Below are positions 35,302-45,857 of a stretch of 64,000 bases of DNA, piece after piece. The stretch's first letter is position 1. Each line of letters starts with the position of its first letter. Source of the DNA: Gentiana macrophylla (Eukaryota; Streptophyta; Magnoliopsida; Gentianales; Gentianaceae); assembly GCA_026214975.1 (NCBI GenBank), contig CM047806.1, positions 49,741,947 to 49,805,946 of the forward strand. Direction: 5' to 3'. Under the pieces are notes generated by a model. That model had not been told where the DNA came from, did no database searches, and worked only from the letters and a program-made list of their open reading frames with translations. A program made the translations under genes and the position numbers.

Positions 35302-35492
35302 ATTTTCGAAAAATAAGTTTTATGTATTTTTTAATCATTTCAGCAATTAAGGGCATATTAGTCCTTTTATAATTAGGGCACAATTAGGGCTTTACCATCT
35401 ACTTAGTTCTTATTTAAAGGTTGTAATGTAATATGGTTTGATCATCGAATACAGTTCATTTGTCCCTATATACTGTGTTCCTCAATTCCTCA
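35191..35492 (+). repeat. PPT and 3' LTR of copia A
   Basis: PPT agattgagggggga at 35191-35204; LTR 35205-35492; target duplication attct follows. Confidence 0.97.
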
Positions 35493-35497
35493 ATTCT

Positions 35498-35940
35498 TGC
35501 CTCTTCAAATAAGTGCCATAAACCAACTTATTTGATTTTGTATCAATCAAATAAATTGACAAACATACAGATCATATAACAGACCATCACATGCATGTAT
35601 TTAATAAGTAATGAGAAGTTACTCTCAATCAAGAAATTGCCTATTATTTTTGCAGACAAATCAAAGGCATTGCCTAATATCTTAACAGTGCAACAGCCAA
35701 TTCAGTTCAAACATAATTTCATATTGCATACAGTTCAATGACCACAAATGTTAAAAACCATTTGAAATTTTGGACACCATGTATGAATCAAATCCAAAAT
35801 TGAAGAATATGAAGATACAAGGCCAATCAAAGATACTAATATTGCATGTGGTGCTCAACTGCATGCATAGCCACACTGTTCTTATGATGTTAAAAATGAA
35901 TACTACAGTAATTGGCCATGAAAAAGTGTATCTCATTTTA
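35498..35940. other. Unassigned sequence
   Basis: Continuation of 30467-30704 after the copia A target site. AT-rich, no gene or repeat recognised. It could be intergenic or an old unclassified element. Confidence 0.3.
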
Positions 35941-35944
35941 TCCC

Positions 35945-36169
35945 CAGGACATGGCCTAGTGGTAAGCGGTTGAGGTGGTATAATGCCAACTGGACCGAAA
36001 GCCAAAGGGTGGGGGTTCGAGTCCCGTAAAGGCCCGGCCCCTTTCGGTAAGCGGAAAAAACAGCTGCCTCTTCTCCGAGCTGCTAGGTCCCTGATTTACA
36101 TTCTCCTCGTCTTTCCCGTGGGATAAGGGGCGAGGGGACCCTTCCGGTTATGGTTTAACCTTTTTTTTT
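35945..36169 (+). mobile_element. tRNA-derived SINE
   Basis: An A-box-like tggcctagtgg (35952-35962) and a perfect B box ggttcgagtcc (36014-36024) are spaced as in a tRNA-type pol III promoter. The body after the B box does not fold as a tRNA and is followed by about 130 bp of unrelated sequence ending in a run of nine T (36161-36169). A tRNA-like head, unrelated body and oligo-T end are the features of several plant SINE families. A clear target duplication was not found. Confidence 0.75.
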
Positions 36170-36948
36170 CATTATTGTTAGCAGGAAGACGAATGTATCA
36201 GAAATCAAAGTACGACCATTAATGATTACCATACAGCAAGTCATTAAGACGTATAAGTATTGTTCATAATTTTAATATTTCCGTACAGATAGTAAAATAG
36301 TAGTGATTCAGACAGCAAATTGAGAGTTCCGACATTAACATATGACAGAAAACAAAACATATTAAGATTGTTGGGAAAATTATCAATCTAGCATGCTGTT
36401 TAACACATAATTCAATCAAAAACGAAAATAGAAAATAAGATAGAAAACTTATTGACTAAGGCGAGTGTAGACTCTGTCCCCAAGACGTTTTTTTGCCCGA
36501 TTATGTGCACACGGTAATGACAATCGTCTCCCAAGATACAACAGTCATACATTCTTCGGATCGTTGCACTTCAATGAGAAGAAGACGGCGAACCGATCTT
36601 GTTCTGTAAATCTCTTATTGACTCGAATATATGCAAATTATAAAGCATATGTTTGAATGAATTTCGCATAGATTTAGTACTTTGAAATTGTAAAAATATT
36701 TTCAGAAGTTCAATCTTTGAAAACTCTATATAATTTCAATACGTGGGAGCTTGTTTATACAGAAGAGCAGTACCACTTCAAGTTTGGGTTGTATCCCTAA
36801 CCCGAATCGATGCAACCCCTCAACTGAACTGATGCATCCCGTTTCTGGTTGCAACCTTCACCGAACAGAAGCAACCATATGCTTCATGTCCGATCAATTT
36901 ATTCATTATTCTAAATTAAACTAATTAATTTCATTCATTTTCTCCAAC
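36170..36948. other. Unassigned repeat-like sequence
   Basis: No gene. The part near 36370-36600 starts tgttgggaaaattatc and could be a decayed LTR. Short gatgcaaccc-type words recur at about 36805-36880. Classification is not possible from the sequence alone. Confidence 0.3.
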
Positions 36949-37520
36949 CTATGATGCACGGATACGTGGGTTTTCCGGCGTATCGCGTATCTGATACGGA
37001 TATGTCAAGGATACGGCAGATACGGCATCGGATACTTATTGGGCCGTTTTGTAATTTTAAAAACTTCGGATACGCGAATTCGGTTCAGATACATGTATCC
37101 ACCCTTGGATACGACTACCGTGAAAATTTTTGCTTTTTTTATGCCGTGAAAAAAAAATTGTTGTGTCCTTTCAAAGCCCGAAAATTCCGGCTTCCCAAGA
37201 ATGCTAACGCTTCAATATTCCATCTTCTCCGTTAATCCCTATATGAACTATTGGGTTTCATAAAAAGAAGCAACCAGATAACAATTTACAAAATAAGCTC
37301 AATAATTCACTTTGAATCAACTCTTTATGTCCTAATTCTCCGATTCCGAAGGTGTGGCTGACTGGCTGAGCTATGGTGCAGCAGCAGAGCTTTCCCGTTT
37401 GACAGGCTGTTCCGTACGCCACGGTACTCTTTTTTGAAAAAAAAAACCCAAGTATGTGATCTATCTTTTTTATTCTTGAATTTTGACGTGGAACTGAAAT
37501 TGAAGATTAGATGTGGAGTG

Positions 37521-37767
37521 TGTTAAGATAAAGTCTGATTTGAATTTGGAAAATAAACATCAGACTCAGTTCAAACTCTATTTTCTATTTATCTATTTTA
37601 TTTTATCTTTTTTCAGTTGAGTCTTATTTGTAATTTAAAGTTAGTCTCTTTATCCAAAGTCTCCTACTCTCCTATATAATAATGTACAGAGAGGAGCTCG
37701 ATTGATTCATTGAATGAAAAGTACTTTTTCCCTTTTATTATTTATTTCTTTCATGGTATCAGAGACC
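37521..37767 (+). repeat. 5' LTR and primer site of the 1.7-kb element
   Basis: LTR TGTTAAGATAAAG to TTTCTTTCA (37521-37753). The tRNA-iMet-type primer site follows without a gap. Confidence 0.95.
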
Positions 37768-37923
37768 TAGACTAACGTCTTTCGATCCTGAGCAAGATCT
37801 ACGAAAAATAATGTTTGGGTGGGGGTTTGTGATATCAATATGATCAAACCCTCACCCCTCCCAAATTTTTTTATCACGTTGAAATTTTTTTCCTTTAGTT
37901 GATATCCAGATCGCCGGCATCAA

Positions 37924-38355
37924 TGGCTCCAGCGCCGCCCCTTGCTCCATGGCCACCGCAGCCCATCACAGCGCCGCCAATCGCCGGAAACAGGTCTCAA
38001 AAAAAAAAAAAAAAAAAAAAGCAGCAGCGCCGCCTCCTTCTCTCCATAGCACCACCACCAAGCACCGCAGTCCGATCTTCATCTTGGCCGCCCGCCCATA
38101 GCACAACGCCGCTGTCATCATTCTAGTTCCCGTCCTGCTTCCATGGCTGAATCTTTTGCCACCATCATCATCAGCCATAATCATCACTTCCTCCCGAAAC
38201 CTTTTACCCTCTCTCGATTCAAACCGCTACCGCTAACCGTAATCTCCAGATCGTCCCTGTTCCAAGCTTCAGATTTGTTCCCGATTTGCAATTATTTTCT
38301 CGGAACTATAAGCTCTTCTGCAGACGACGGATTTCTTCCCAATTGCCTGATTTGA
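37924..38355 (+). other. Internal coding-like scraps of the 1.7-kb element
   Basis: An ATG at 37924 opens a short Pro/Ala-rich reading (MAPAPPLAPWPPQPITAPP), interrupted by a run of 22 A (37999-38020). A second frame, 38143-38355 (70 codons), starts MAESFATIIISHNHHFLPKP and is rich in Ser, Arg and hydrophobic residues with few acids, the composition of an organelle transit peptide. Either may be a gag remnant or a captured host fragment. No homologue is recognised. Confidence 0.35.
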
Positions 38356-38567
38356 TTTTTTTTTTTTTTTTTTTTTTTTTGGGCTGGCATCGACCCCTCC
38401 AGCAGCAAAATTCTTTTCTCCATACCCAATTGCAAATTTGCAATCTCTATTCATTCTATTTCTTTTTTCAATTCTTTCTCAACTTCTCAACAAAAGATCA
38501 TCTCTTCTCCTAGCTATTCCCGGTTGATTATTATTATTATTTTTGTTTTTTTATGGTTCTCTCTCTC

Positions 38568-38640
<73 letters not shown>

Positions 38641-38646
38641 AAAAAA
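38356..38646. repeat. Poly-T, (AT)n and poly-A tracts
   Basis: 25 T at 38356-38380, about 33 AT units at 38569-38634, and an A run to 38646, inside the non-autonomous element. Confidence 0.95.
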
Positions 38647-38972
38647 TGCTATGCTTCTATTATTTTATTTTATTTTAATATGGTTCAGTTCTTAAGAAAT
38701 GCATGATTTGATGGGTTGTTTCTATATTATTATTATTATTATTTTATTTTATTTTATTTTAACATGGTTCAGCTTCTAAGAAATGATTTGATTCAGTTTA
38801 AGTGGATTGGTTCTCAACCGTGTCCATCAAAGTTTGATTGATAATATAGGTAATTCTCCAAAGCTAGATTCCGGTATCTTTCAGACAAGCTTCACAAAAG
38901 GGCTCTCCACGCCGCGCTTTGGTTTCTCTGCTTCAAGTCGCTTTCGCACACTCCCATCGCCACCATGGGCGA

Positions 38973-39205
38973 TGTTAAGATAAAGTCTGATTTGAATTTG
39001 GAAAATAAACATCAGACTCAGTTCAAACTCTATTTTCTATTTATCTATTTTATTTTATCTTTTTTCAGTTGAGTCTTATTTGTAATTTAAAGTTAGTCTC
39101 TTTATCCAAAGTCTCCTACTCTCCTATATAATAATGTACAGAGAGGAGCTCGATTGATTCATTGAATGAAAAGTACTTTTTCCCTTTTATTATTTATTTC
39201 TTTCA
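38973..39205 (+). repeat. 3' LTR of the 1.7-kb element
   Basis: Identical to 37521-37753; target duplication gagtg follows. Confidence 0.97.
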
Positions 39206-39420
39206 GAGTGATTGCCTACATAAAAATAAAACCCTGCTTAAGTCTTCACTATTAATTACAGTTTGATCCTTATATTTTTAATTATTTACAGTTTGGTCCT
39301 TATATTTTCATTATTTACAAACACACCTATATCCGTATCCCATATTTTACGAAAATATCGTATCCACGTATCCCGTATCCACGTATCACGATTCACAGTA
39401 TCCAGATCTGTGCATCCTAG

Positions 39421-40489
39421 TCTCTAACAATCAGTGTGTCGAATAATCCCTCATAATACACAGAATAGCATACAGAGTAGTAATAGAAAAACACTCTTTT
39501 CTCTTCTTTTCGTTTTTCTATTCTATTAGATCGAAGGATTGATTATATGTGTTTGCAGAGATTTTATTCATAAGACTTTTAGTTTGTTGTGTGATTGAGG
39601 TAACCCTAGTTCATATGCGTGGTTGTTATTCTGATTTCATGATGACTTGTTTTTCTTTGTATACCATGAGTTGAGTAAAGCCCACTAACTATGCAGATGT
39701 GATAGTTAACTCAAGCCCACTAACTATGCAGATGTGTTTGTTGAAGAATAGTGCATCAATATAGTCTGTAGTTGTGAATCACTTATTTTCGGCAGGTCGT
39801 GTCGTAGATTAATCAACAGACCCGGGCTGTAATGTGACCGTTCAACGTGTATAAAAACCTGATCAATTATATGCACTGCTTTATAAATTGTTCTTAAAGA
39901 CATGTTCACGGTGACATAATTGATTTGGAAATAGACACTTGGACCATTATTGGTGGCTGGATCCGTTTACGATCAGTACCGTAGTGAGGTTTCCTTATCG
40001 TTTGGTGGGGTATGATTGATCATTCTTCTTAATATGATAAGGCATTCCCATAGAGGGCTAAATTGCACGTAGGCCATATATTCTGAGTCCGTTTACGATA
40101 AGATTATTAGCTAAACATAGTTCGTTCCTTTTCCCGTTTAAGAAGTAGTTCAAAACACAGTTGGGGGTGTAACCGTTTACAACAAGCAGAATAATGGGTT
40201 TCTAAGTTGAGCAACATAGTACTTGCATACTAAATTGGGAGAGATTAGCTTGAGAATGATCTGGTTAGATTTTCCATCATCATCAACTTAAATTTGATTG
40301 AATAAGCCTGTTATTAGATTGACACGATTTGTTTTGACCACTCTATATGTATGTGGTTGACTTAGTTAATTGGATAAAGTTTTCCTCATACTCAGAGTCT
40401 CCGTGGGATAAAATATTGCTCGCTACGCTACACTACGATTGATCTAGACTATTTCTAGTATGGTTTCTTACACGTGGTCAGTCAACACT
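39421..40489. other. Unclassified LTR-like sequence
   Basis: No coding blocks. A 22-bp unit (cccactaactatgcagatgt type) occurs twice at about 39679-39736. Words of the form ccgtttac occur three times (about 39965, 40089, 40168). The stretch tcagagtctccgtgggata near 40400 resembles the end region of some gypsy LTRs. It may be a truncated gypsy LTR. Confidence 0.35.
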
Positions 40490-41180
40490 CCCAATTTCAA
40501 ATTAGCTCTAGTTTCAAATTCAGACATTGATCTCAATGATGAGTTAAGCATAGAGTTTTCATCAAAGATTACACTCCTGCTAAGTATGACCATGTTTCCA
40601 GCTAATGACTAGATTCTATACCCTTTAACTTCATCTTCATATCCTACAAACACTCATTTCTTCTCTCTTGGCTCTAGCTTACCTTCATTAACATGATAAT
40701 GAACTGTGCTCCCAGAAACCTTTAGATTTGAGTAATCCACAGGCCTGCCTGACCACATCACAAATGGTCGTTTGAGATTGATCCTTGTGTGAGGTCCAAT
40801 GTTGATTAAGTACAAATATGTACTCATAACCTCTGCCCAAAAACTCTTTGAAAAGACCAGAATTAAAGAGAATGCACCTAGCCATCTCCAGAAGAATTTG
40901 GTTCATCATTTCTACAACACCATTCTGCTGAGGAGTACCTCTAACTTTATGGTGTCTGGAAATACCCTCATCTTTACAAAATTGATCAAACTTAGACCAA
41001 TAGAATTCCAGACCATTATGTGCACGGAGCCTCTTGATCTTCTTTCTTGTCTGATTCTTCACCAAGGCCTTCCACTGATTGAAACTCTTGTATGCATCGC
41101 TTTGGTGTTTCATAATCATCATTCTTTAATAAACATCAATGAAAGATACAAAATATATATGATCACCCAATGATTCCGTC
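40490..41180 (-). pseudogene. copia C integrase
   Basis: The open piece 41122-40688 contains SFNQWKALVKNQTRKKIKRL, RAHNGLEF, and TPQQNGVVEMMNQILLEMAR. The second catalytic Asp (normally in a SDNG-type motif) is His here, and VERMN reads VEMMN. Below 40688, GKLEPREKKCVFVGYEDEVK and a VILSRSVIFDE-like stretch end integrase. It is inactive as written. Confidence 0.82.
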
Positions 41181-41189
41181 CTTGATTTC

Positions 41190-42640
41190 CCTCAACAATC
41201 AAAATGATTATTGATGCCGTGTTGTGAATTCCTTTTGGGAACTTGCATTTTGTAGCTTTCAAAACACATGATTCTCAAAAAAAGTCTAGATTATTGAGCT
41301 TATATCTCCCAAGAAGATCAACTCAGACAGAATCTACACCCATCTTTCACCCATATGACCAAGTCTTATATGCCACAACTTGCTCAAGTCTGACCGGTGA
41401 AATTGAGATGATACAACAACAACATAACCAAATATAGTAGAGCCTTGTAATAAAACAAGGCTCATTTCTTGACACCCTTCAGAATCACATATAAATCCTT
41501 GCAGAAATTCAGCACTCCACCTTCACCTCTGAATCTAAACCCTTTCATGTCCAGTAGACTAAGATAAATCAAATTCTTGGTCATATGTGGAACATGTCTA
41601 ACATCTTCCATCATGAGTCCTTATATGTTTTGAGCCAATGCCAACTGTCTTGAAGACCATGTTGTTGACCATAGAAATATGCCCTTCATCCATCTGCGCA
41701 TAAGTTGAGAACCACTCCCTATGTAGACAAATACATTAAGATGCCCAAGAATCAAGAATCCACACATCAGTGTGATGTGATGTGTTGATTCACCAGCCAC
41801 TAGATCCATGTCTTCATATGAATTTGTGTCATGCTCATCTATTGCAGTTGTGTCAAAAATGTTCTCCTGCCGCTTATTCTTCTTTGGACAATCGCTTCTT
41901 CCGATGTCGGTGCTCCTTACTGATAATTACAAACATCTTTAGGTTTAGGACCTTTGGAACCACCCTTCTTGGACTTCTTTCTAGGATTCCCATGCCCTTT
42001 CCTACTACTACTGAAACTAAACCAAAGTGACTGACTATATGTACTAGAAACCGGATGGTTTATGACATAACTCGAGCATGGAAAGATGATCTCACATATT
42101 CCAATGACATTGTATCCTTCCCAACTATAAAAGATTGCACAAATCTCTCGTATGATGATGCACAATAATACCAACAGAATCAAAGTTGCATCCTCATCTT
42201 CAATATTAACAACAATATTCTTAAAATCCATTAATATTGTGTGTTGGTGATCATGATGATCTATTAGTTGAGTCCTCCCATGCATCCTTAAACCGAAGCA
42301 GATGTTGCTTCAACATCGCCTTGTTGGTTAGTGAGTTTTTCATATACACACTCTGAAGCTTCAACCACGGCTTTCGGATGTTGTATCTTCTTCAAGAACT
42401 TTTGTGATAACAACATCTGATTGGCACAACATGATGGTTGAATGTGTCTTCTCCTCCAAACTGGCCATCTCATCGAAACTGGTGTCTGCCGTCTTTGTCA
42501 ACAGAGCTCAAAGCCCTTGTTGCTTTAACAAGTCCGGCATCTTGATCTACAATAAACAGAAGTTTTTTCTACCTGTAAACTTGTCGACTTTCAAGTTAAT
42601 TGCAGACATCCTTATTGCCATATAACAAGCCTTGATTCCA
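41190..42640 (-). pseudogene. copia C gag and protease
   Basis: 42473-42288 reads as gag (KKIQHPK-, ECVYEKLTNQQ). 42285-41917 continues as gag toward a Lys/Gly-rich end (RKGHGNPRKKSKKGG). 41809-41621 and shifted frames below give the protease-to-pre-integrase stretch with VRHVPHMTKNLIYLSLLDMK at about 41610-41555 and KGFRFRGEGG. All in many frames. The zinc knuckle is not clear. Confidence 0.65.
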
Positions 42641-42720
42641 GAACCTAGTGTTGATAACAACCTATGTGACAATCAACCTTACTCGAACAGATCGTGGAGA
42701 TTCCCAAAAACCTACACTCT

Positions 42721-43238
42721 GATACCAGTTTGTTGTAACAGATTGCAAGAAAGGACCTAGAATAACAGAAGCAATAATCGTAAACAATAAATCAAGAAGA
42801 AACCCATATTTAACCTGGTTTCCGGGAATATGCCAACTAATCCTGCATGTAAAGAGGATTTATGCATAGAAATTTCGCAAAGATACATGTTTGTTACAAT
42901 ACACCTAGTATTTATATTTTTTGGAACCTAACCCTAGCCTCCATAATGTCCAACTGAGTATTTTACCCAAAATACCCCGGAAGTAGTCTTAATAGAATTC
43001 AGGCGAGGACTACCAGATATAACAATATTCAGACTTAAAGTTGATTTAGACGTGACACCAGACTTCAGATGTGATCACCAAAATTCAGATGAGAGCACCT
43101 CAGCTGAACATATGAGACTTGAATACTTCAGCTGAATATCAATTCAGCTAGGTCTTCCAAAATTAGATTTTGACAGAACAGATTTAGACGCAGAGGTCAA
43201 GTCACCTATGACTAACATTAATACTTAGCAGATAAACA
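42721..43238 (-). repeat. Primer site and 5' LTR of copia C
   Basis: On the minus strand the LTR ends at 42731 (TTACAACA) and TGGTATCAGAGTGTAGG follows at 42727-42711. The outer end near 43238 is a guess from TGTT/AACA symmetry. Confidence 0.6.
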
Positions 43239-43427
43239 AATTCAGTGTGAGCAGATCTAGAAGGGTTTAAGAGGGTCAATGCTAACCCTAGTCCTTCTCA
43301 TGTCCAAGCTGAATCAGTTCCTCCAGGTTCTTCTGCTTATGTGAATTCCACTCCTAATGTTCATGGTTCAGTAGCACCTCCACATATGCTATTTTGTGTA
43401 GAATTTTCATTTCTAGGGTACTCATCA
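43239..43427. other. Short unassigned stretch
   Basis: Between copia C and copia E. On the plus strand one frame is open for about 60 codons with a Ser/Pro-rich stretch (PSPSHVQAESVPPGSSAYVN). No identity is recognised. Confidence 0.25.
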
Positions 43428-43864
43428 GTAAATCAAACAATAAATTTGAGTACTGAATAGCGAAAGAAATCACCAAGATCGTTTCCCTACATCCATTGTT
43501 ACTCGACTACGTCTCCGTTTTGCCATGATGACTTTCACGCCTTGATGAGGATTCCGATATCTCTCTCCTTAACTACAACCGTTATGTGTTGGTTTCTTTC
43601 GTATGCTTTATGATGGAGTAAAGCATTACATTTATAGGCGGAGAGAGGGCCGAAATCCGAATGATCTAGGTTTTAGCTTTAATCTCGGTCGTCCATCAAA
43701 GCCGAGTTTTAATCGGATTAAAACTCCTTTTAAATAACCAATAAATAATAAATAGCATATTTCCTAGGGAAAACGAATTTCCTGTAAGACCACTATTACG
43801 GGAAAGGAAATTAATCCGGCACAATAAAAGCCAAGACATAATTTTCTTACATTCTCCCACTTGG
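43428..43864 (-). repeat. 3' LTR and PPT of copia E
   Basis: It matches 57363-57785. Its outer two bases (expected tg on the plus strand) are altered, so the left end may be off by one or two bases. Confidence 0.85.
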
Positions 43865-44198
43865 TTGATAGGAACATTTCATCAGTGTTTTCCTTGTAAG
43901 GATCATAAGACGCGCGTTATATGCTAAACAATTTCTTTAGTCAGTTAGCGTAAGTGTCATCATTAATCTAGCTATCAATGGGAGTCATAGCGGTTACACA
44001 TCATTCTGCAACATGCTCCCTTCTATGTACCACAACATTGACAGCCGTCATAACTAGACCATAAGCGGAGATTACATAAACGGTCCCATTATGTCTTTGC
44101 AAGAGACAATTTATGTTTTAATAAATCCATTCTTAAGGTGTACACAATGGAAAACAGAAAACAATAATGAATGTAGAATATTAACATTAAGAGCTCAA
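43865..44198 (-). other. 3' untranslated region of copia E
   Basis: Non-coding sequence between the PPT and the solo LTR; it continues at 45858 on the other side of that insertion. Confidence 0.55.
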
Positions 44199-45852
44199 TG
44201 ATAAGCGGATTTTCTAGGTCCGGTCGATCAAGTAAAAACTCGAAACCTTAGCAAAATCTACTTTCTAACCGGCAGTGGACCGGGTCGATTGTAGGATAGT
44301 GCTTGAGGAGTCCGAGGTCGAACCCACAGAGATTGGTTTTTGAGTACCACAGTTGACTTAGCACTCAGTTCAGGTCAAACAGATAGGTGTGAAGTTATAC
44401 TATTGCGTAAAAGAAAGATTACACTACTCGGAATTCTAGATAATTGAAAGAGGTATGGCCGAACTACGTTTCAGCGGATTACTTTACCCTCAGAAAGATT
44501 GCCCCGGGAGTGTGCCTTACTCTACCTTGCCGTCTAACGATAACTCATAGGACAAACCCCGTATTGGAACTGGACTTGATGACTAGGGCGTCAATCTAGT
44601 ACACGGGTAGGTGTCATACTACCTTTCAAGCCCAAAACTTCTACGGTCCCGAAACCCCGTTCCCGCACGTCGCCGCAACATACATTTATAAGCTACGTGT
44701 GTGCAACAATGAACAAAGTTTTCAATCTCATTCAAAGCTATTAAAACAATCAAAACAAGTTTCGTGATGTGGATTATCGATTAGAACGTTTATTTACGCA
44801 CTACACTACCTCCCGGTTCATCTCCCTAATGGTGTTTCACCCGCATTCACGTGGTTCGACCATACGAGGAATCTAGCTACTCATAATCGAATCTAAACAA
44901 TACAAACAAGGTAGAAAAACATAGCAATAACCATAAAAGAACAAGAGAATAAACTTACTTGATTAAGAAATTAAGAGTACCAAATTCGTGCTCCAAAAGG
45001 TCGAATTTTGACAATCGAAATGTAACAAATCGAAGTTCTAAGTTAGATAATCAAATAGAGGATCGAAAGACGATTCTAATGATATATAACACTAATTATA
45101 ACTCTAAGAAACGAAGAAAAACGCCCCAGATCGCCTAAAGTCGCCTAAAACCTCCCATTTTTTTCAACTGCTGCGATGTTTGAGGTGTTTATATAGTCGT
45201 CAGTACTTGTCCGCACGGATAAAAGGCTATCCGCACGGATAGTTCATCATTTTCCGATCGTCCGACGGACAAAATGTGTCATCCGTACGGACAACTCTCT
45301 GGTTTTGCCTCCAGATTGCTCCATTTCTGACAGCTCTGCAGTAAACACTTCATAACTTCTTCATCCGACCTCTGATTGGGGTGATTCAAAAACCATTAGA
45401 AAGATCTTTGAATTATCTACAACTTTCATGAAGACACCATGACCAGAAAGTGCCTCCATAATCGGTCAAAATGCTGATGAAGTGAACATATGGTGAGAGC
45501 AACAACTATTTCTCTTCCTTTTCTTATTCTTTCTTCTTCCTTGGCTCATTCTTGCACCTTGATCACACTTATCATCATAAATCTTTGCCTTCCGGGTTCT
45601 CGAGACACCAATACCCTACAATCTCATGAATGAACAAGACACACAAACGATTCCGGAGGGTAAAAGTGCTCGGAATGAGGTTAATATCAATAAAAAGAGG
45701 TAGTAAACCATAAAAGTGACGGAATTACTCCTCGTGCTATAAACTCACGATATTACCTCAAAATAGGGTCTAAACTCACCCGAAACATGCCAGAAATGTG
45801 ATAATCGTGGGCTGAACTGTACAGAAATGTACTGTAAAGTTGGTTCCTATCA
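44199..45852 (-). mobile_element. Solo LTR (probably Ty3/gypsy), 1654 bp
   Basis: Bounded by the target duplication ctcaa at 44194-44198 and 45853-45857. The ends are TGATA and TATCA, a 5-bp inverted repeat of the TG...CA type. No coding sequence, PBS or PPT lies inside. On the plus strand ggtcgaacccacagagattgg (about 44310-44331) recalls a motif common in plant Tat/Ogre-type LTRs. It is best explained as an LTR left by recombination between two LTRs; orientation is tentative. Confidence 0.75.
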
Positions 45853-45857
45853 CTCAA

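Larger units (their letters stand above)
30710..35492 (+). mobile_element. Young Ty1/copia element A, 4.8 kb
   Basis: Both LTRs (287 and 288 bp) are present and differ only by one base at the very end. The target duplication attct is at 30705-30709 and 35493-35497. Gag-protease (31072-32538), RT (33752-34852) and the end of RNase H (34873-35301) are open; the integrase part is badly broken. Near-identical LTRs indicate a recent insertion, which is at odds with the many breaks in integrase. Confidence 0.95.
37521..39205 (+). mobile_element. Non-autonomous copia-derived LTR element, 1.7 kb
   Basis: Two identical 233-bp LTRs (37521-37753 and 38973-39205) with target duplication gagtg at 37516-37520 and 39206-39210. 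The 1.2-kb internal part starts with a primer site, TGGTATCAGAGACC (37754-37767). It has no pol except a C-terminal scrap before the 3' LTR: SFTKGLSTPRF near 38885-38920, the end of copia RNase H. It must be mobilised by a relative. Identical LTRs mean a very recent insertion. Confidence 0.93.
36949..39420. mobile_element. TIR element with inverted GATACG arrays, interrupted
   Basis: The ends form an imperfect terminal inverted repeat: 36949-36963 matches the reverse complement of 39406-39420 at 13 of 15 bases (CTAKGATGCACRGAT). Inside the left end GATACG-type words repeat (about 36960-37110); inside the right end their reverse complement CGTATC repeats (about 39320-39405). An LTR element (37521-39205) lies within, so the original element was about 0.8 kb. 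No transposase was seen. The superfamily is uncertain. Confidence 0.55.
40490..43238 (-). mobile_element. Minus-strand copia element C, truncated
   Basis: From high to low: LTR (42731 to about 43238), primer site (GATACCA on the plus strand at 42721-42727), gag, protease, pre-integrase and integrase. It stops near 40490 shortly after integrase. RT, RNase H and the 3' LTR are missing from the window. Confidence 0.8.

Noticed and set aside
35952..36024. Possible functional tRNA gene
   Set aside because: A and B boxes are present, but the sequence between and after them cannot form a tRNA; it fits a SINE.
38524..38706. 60-codon open frame with Tyr-Ile repeats
   Set aside because: It is the (AT)n microsatellite read as codons.
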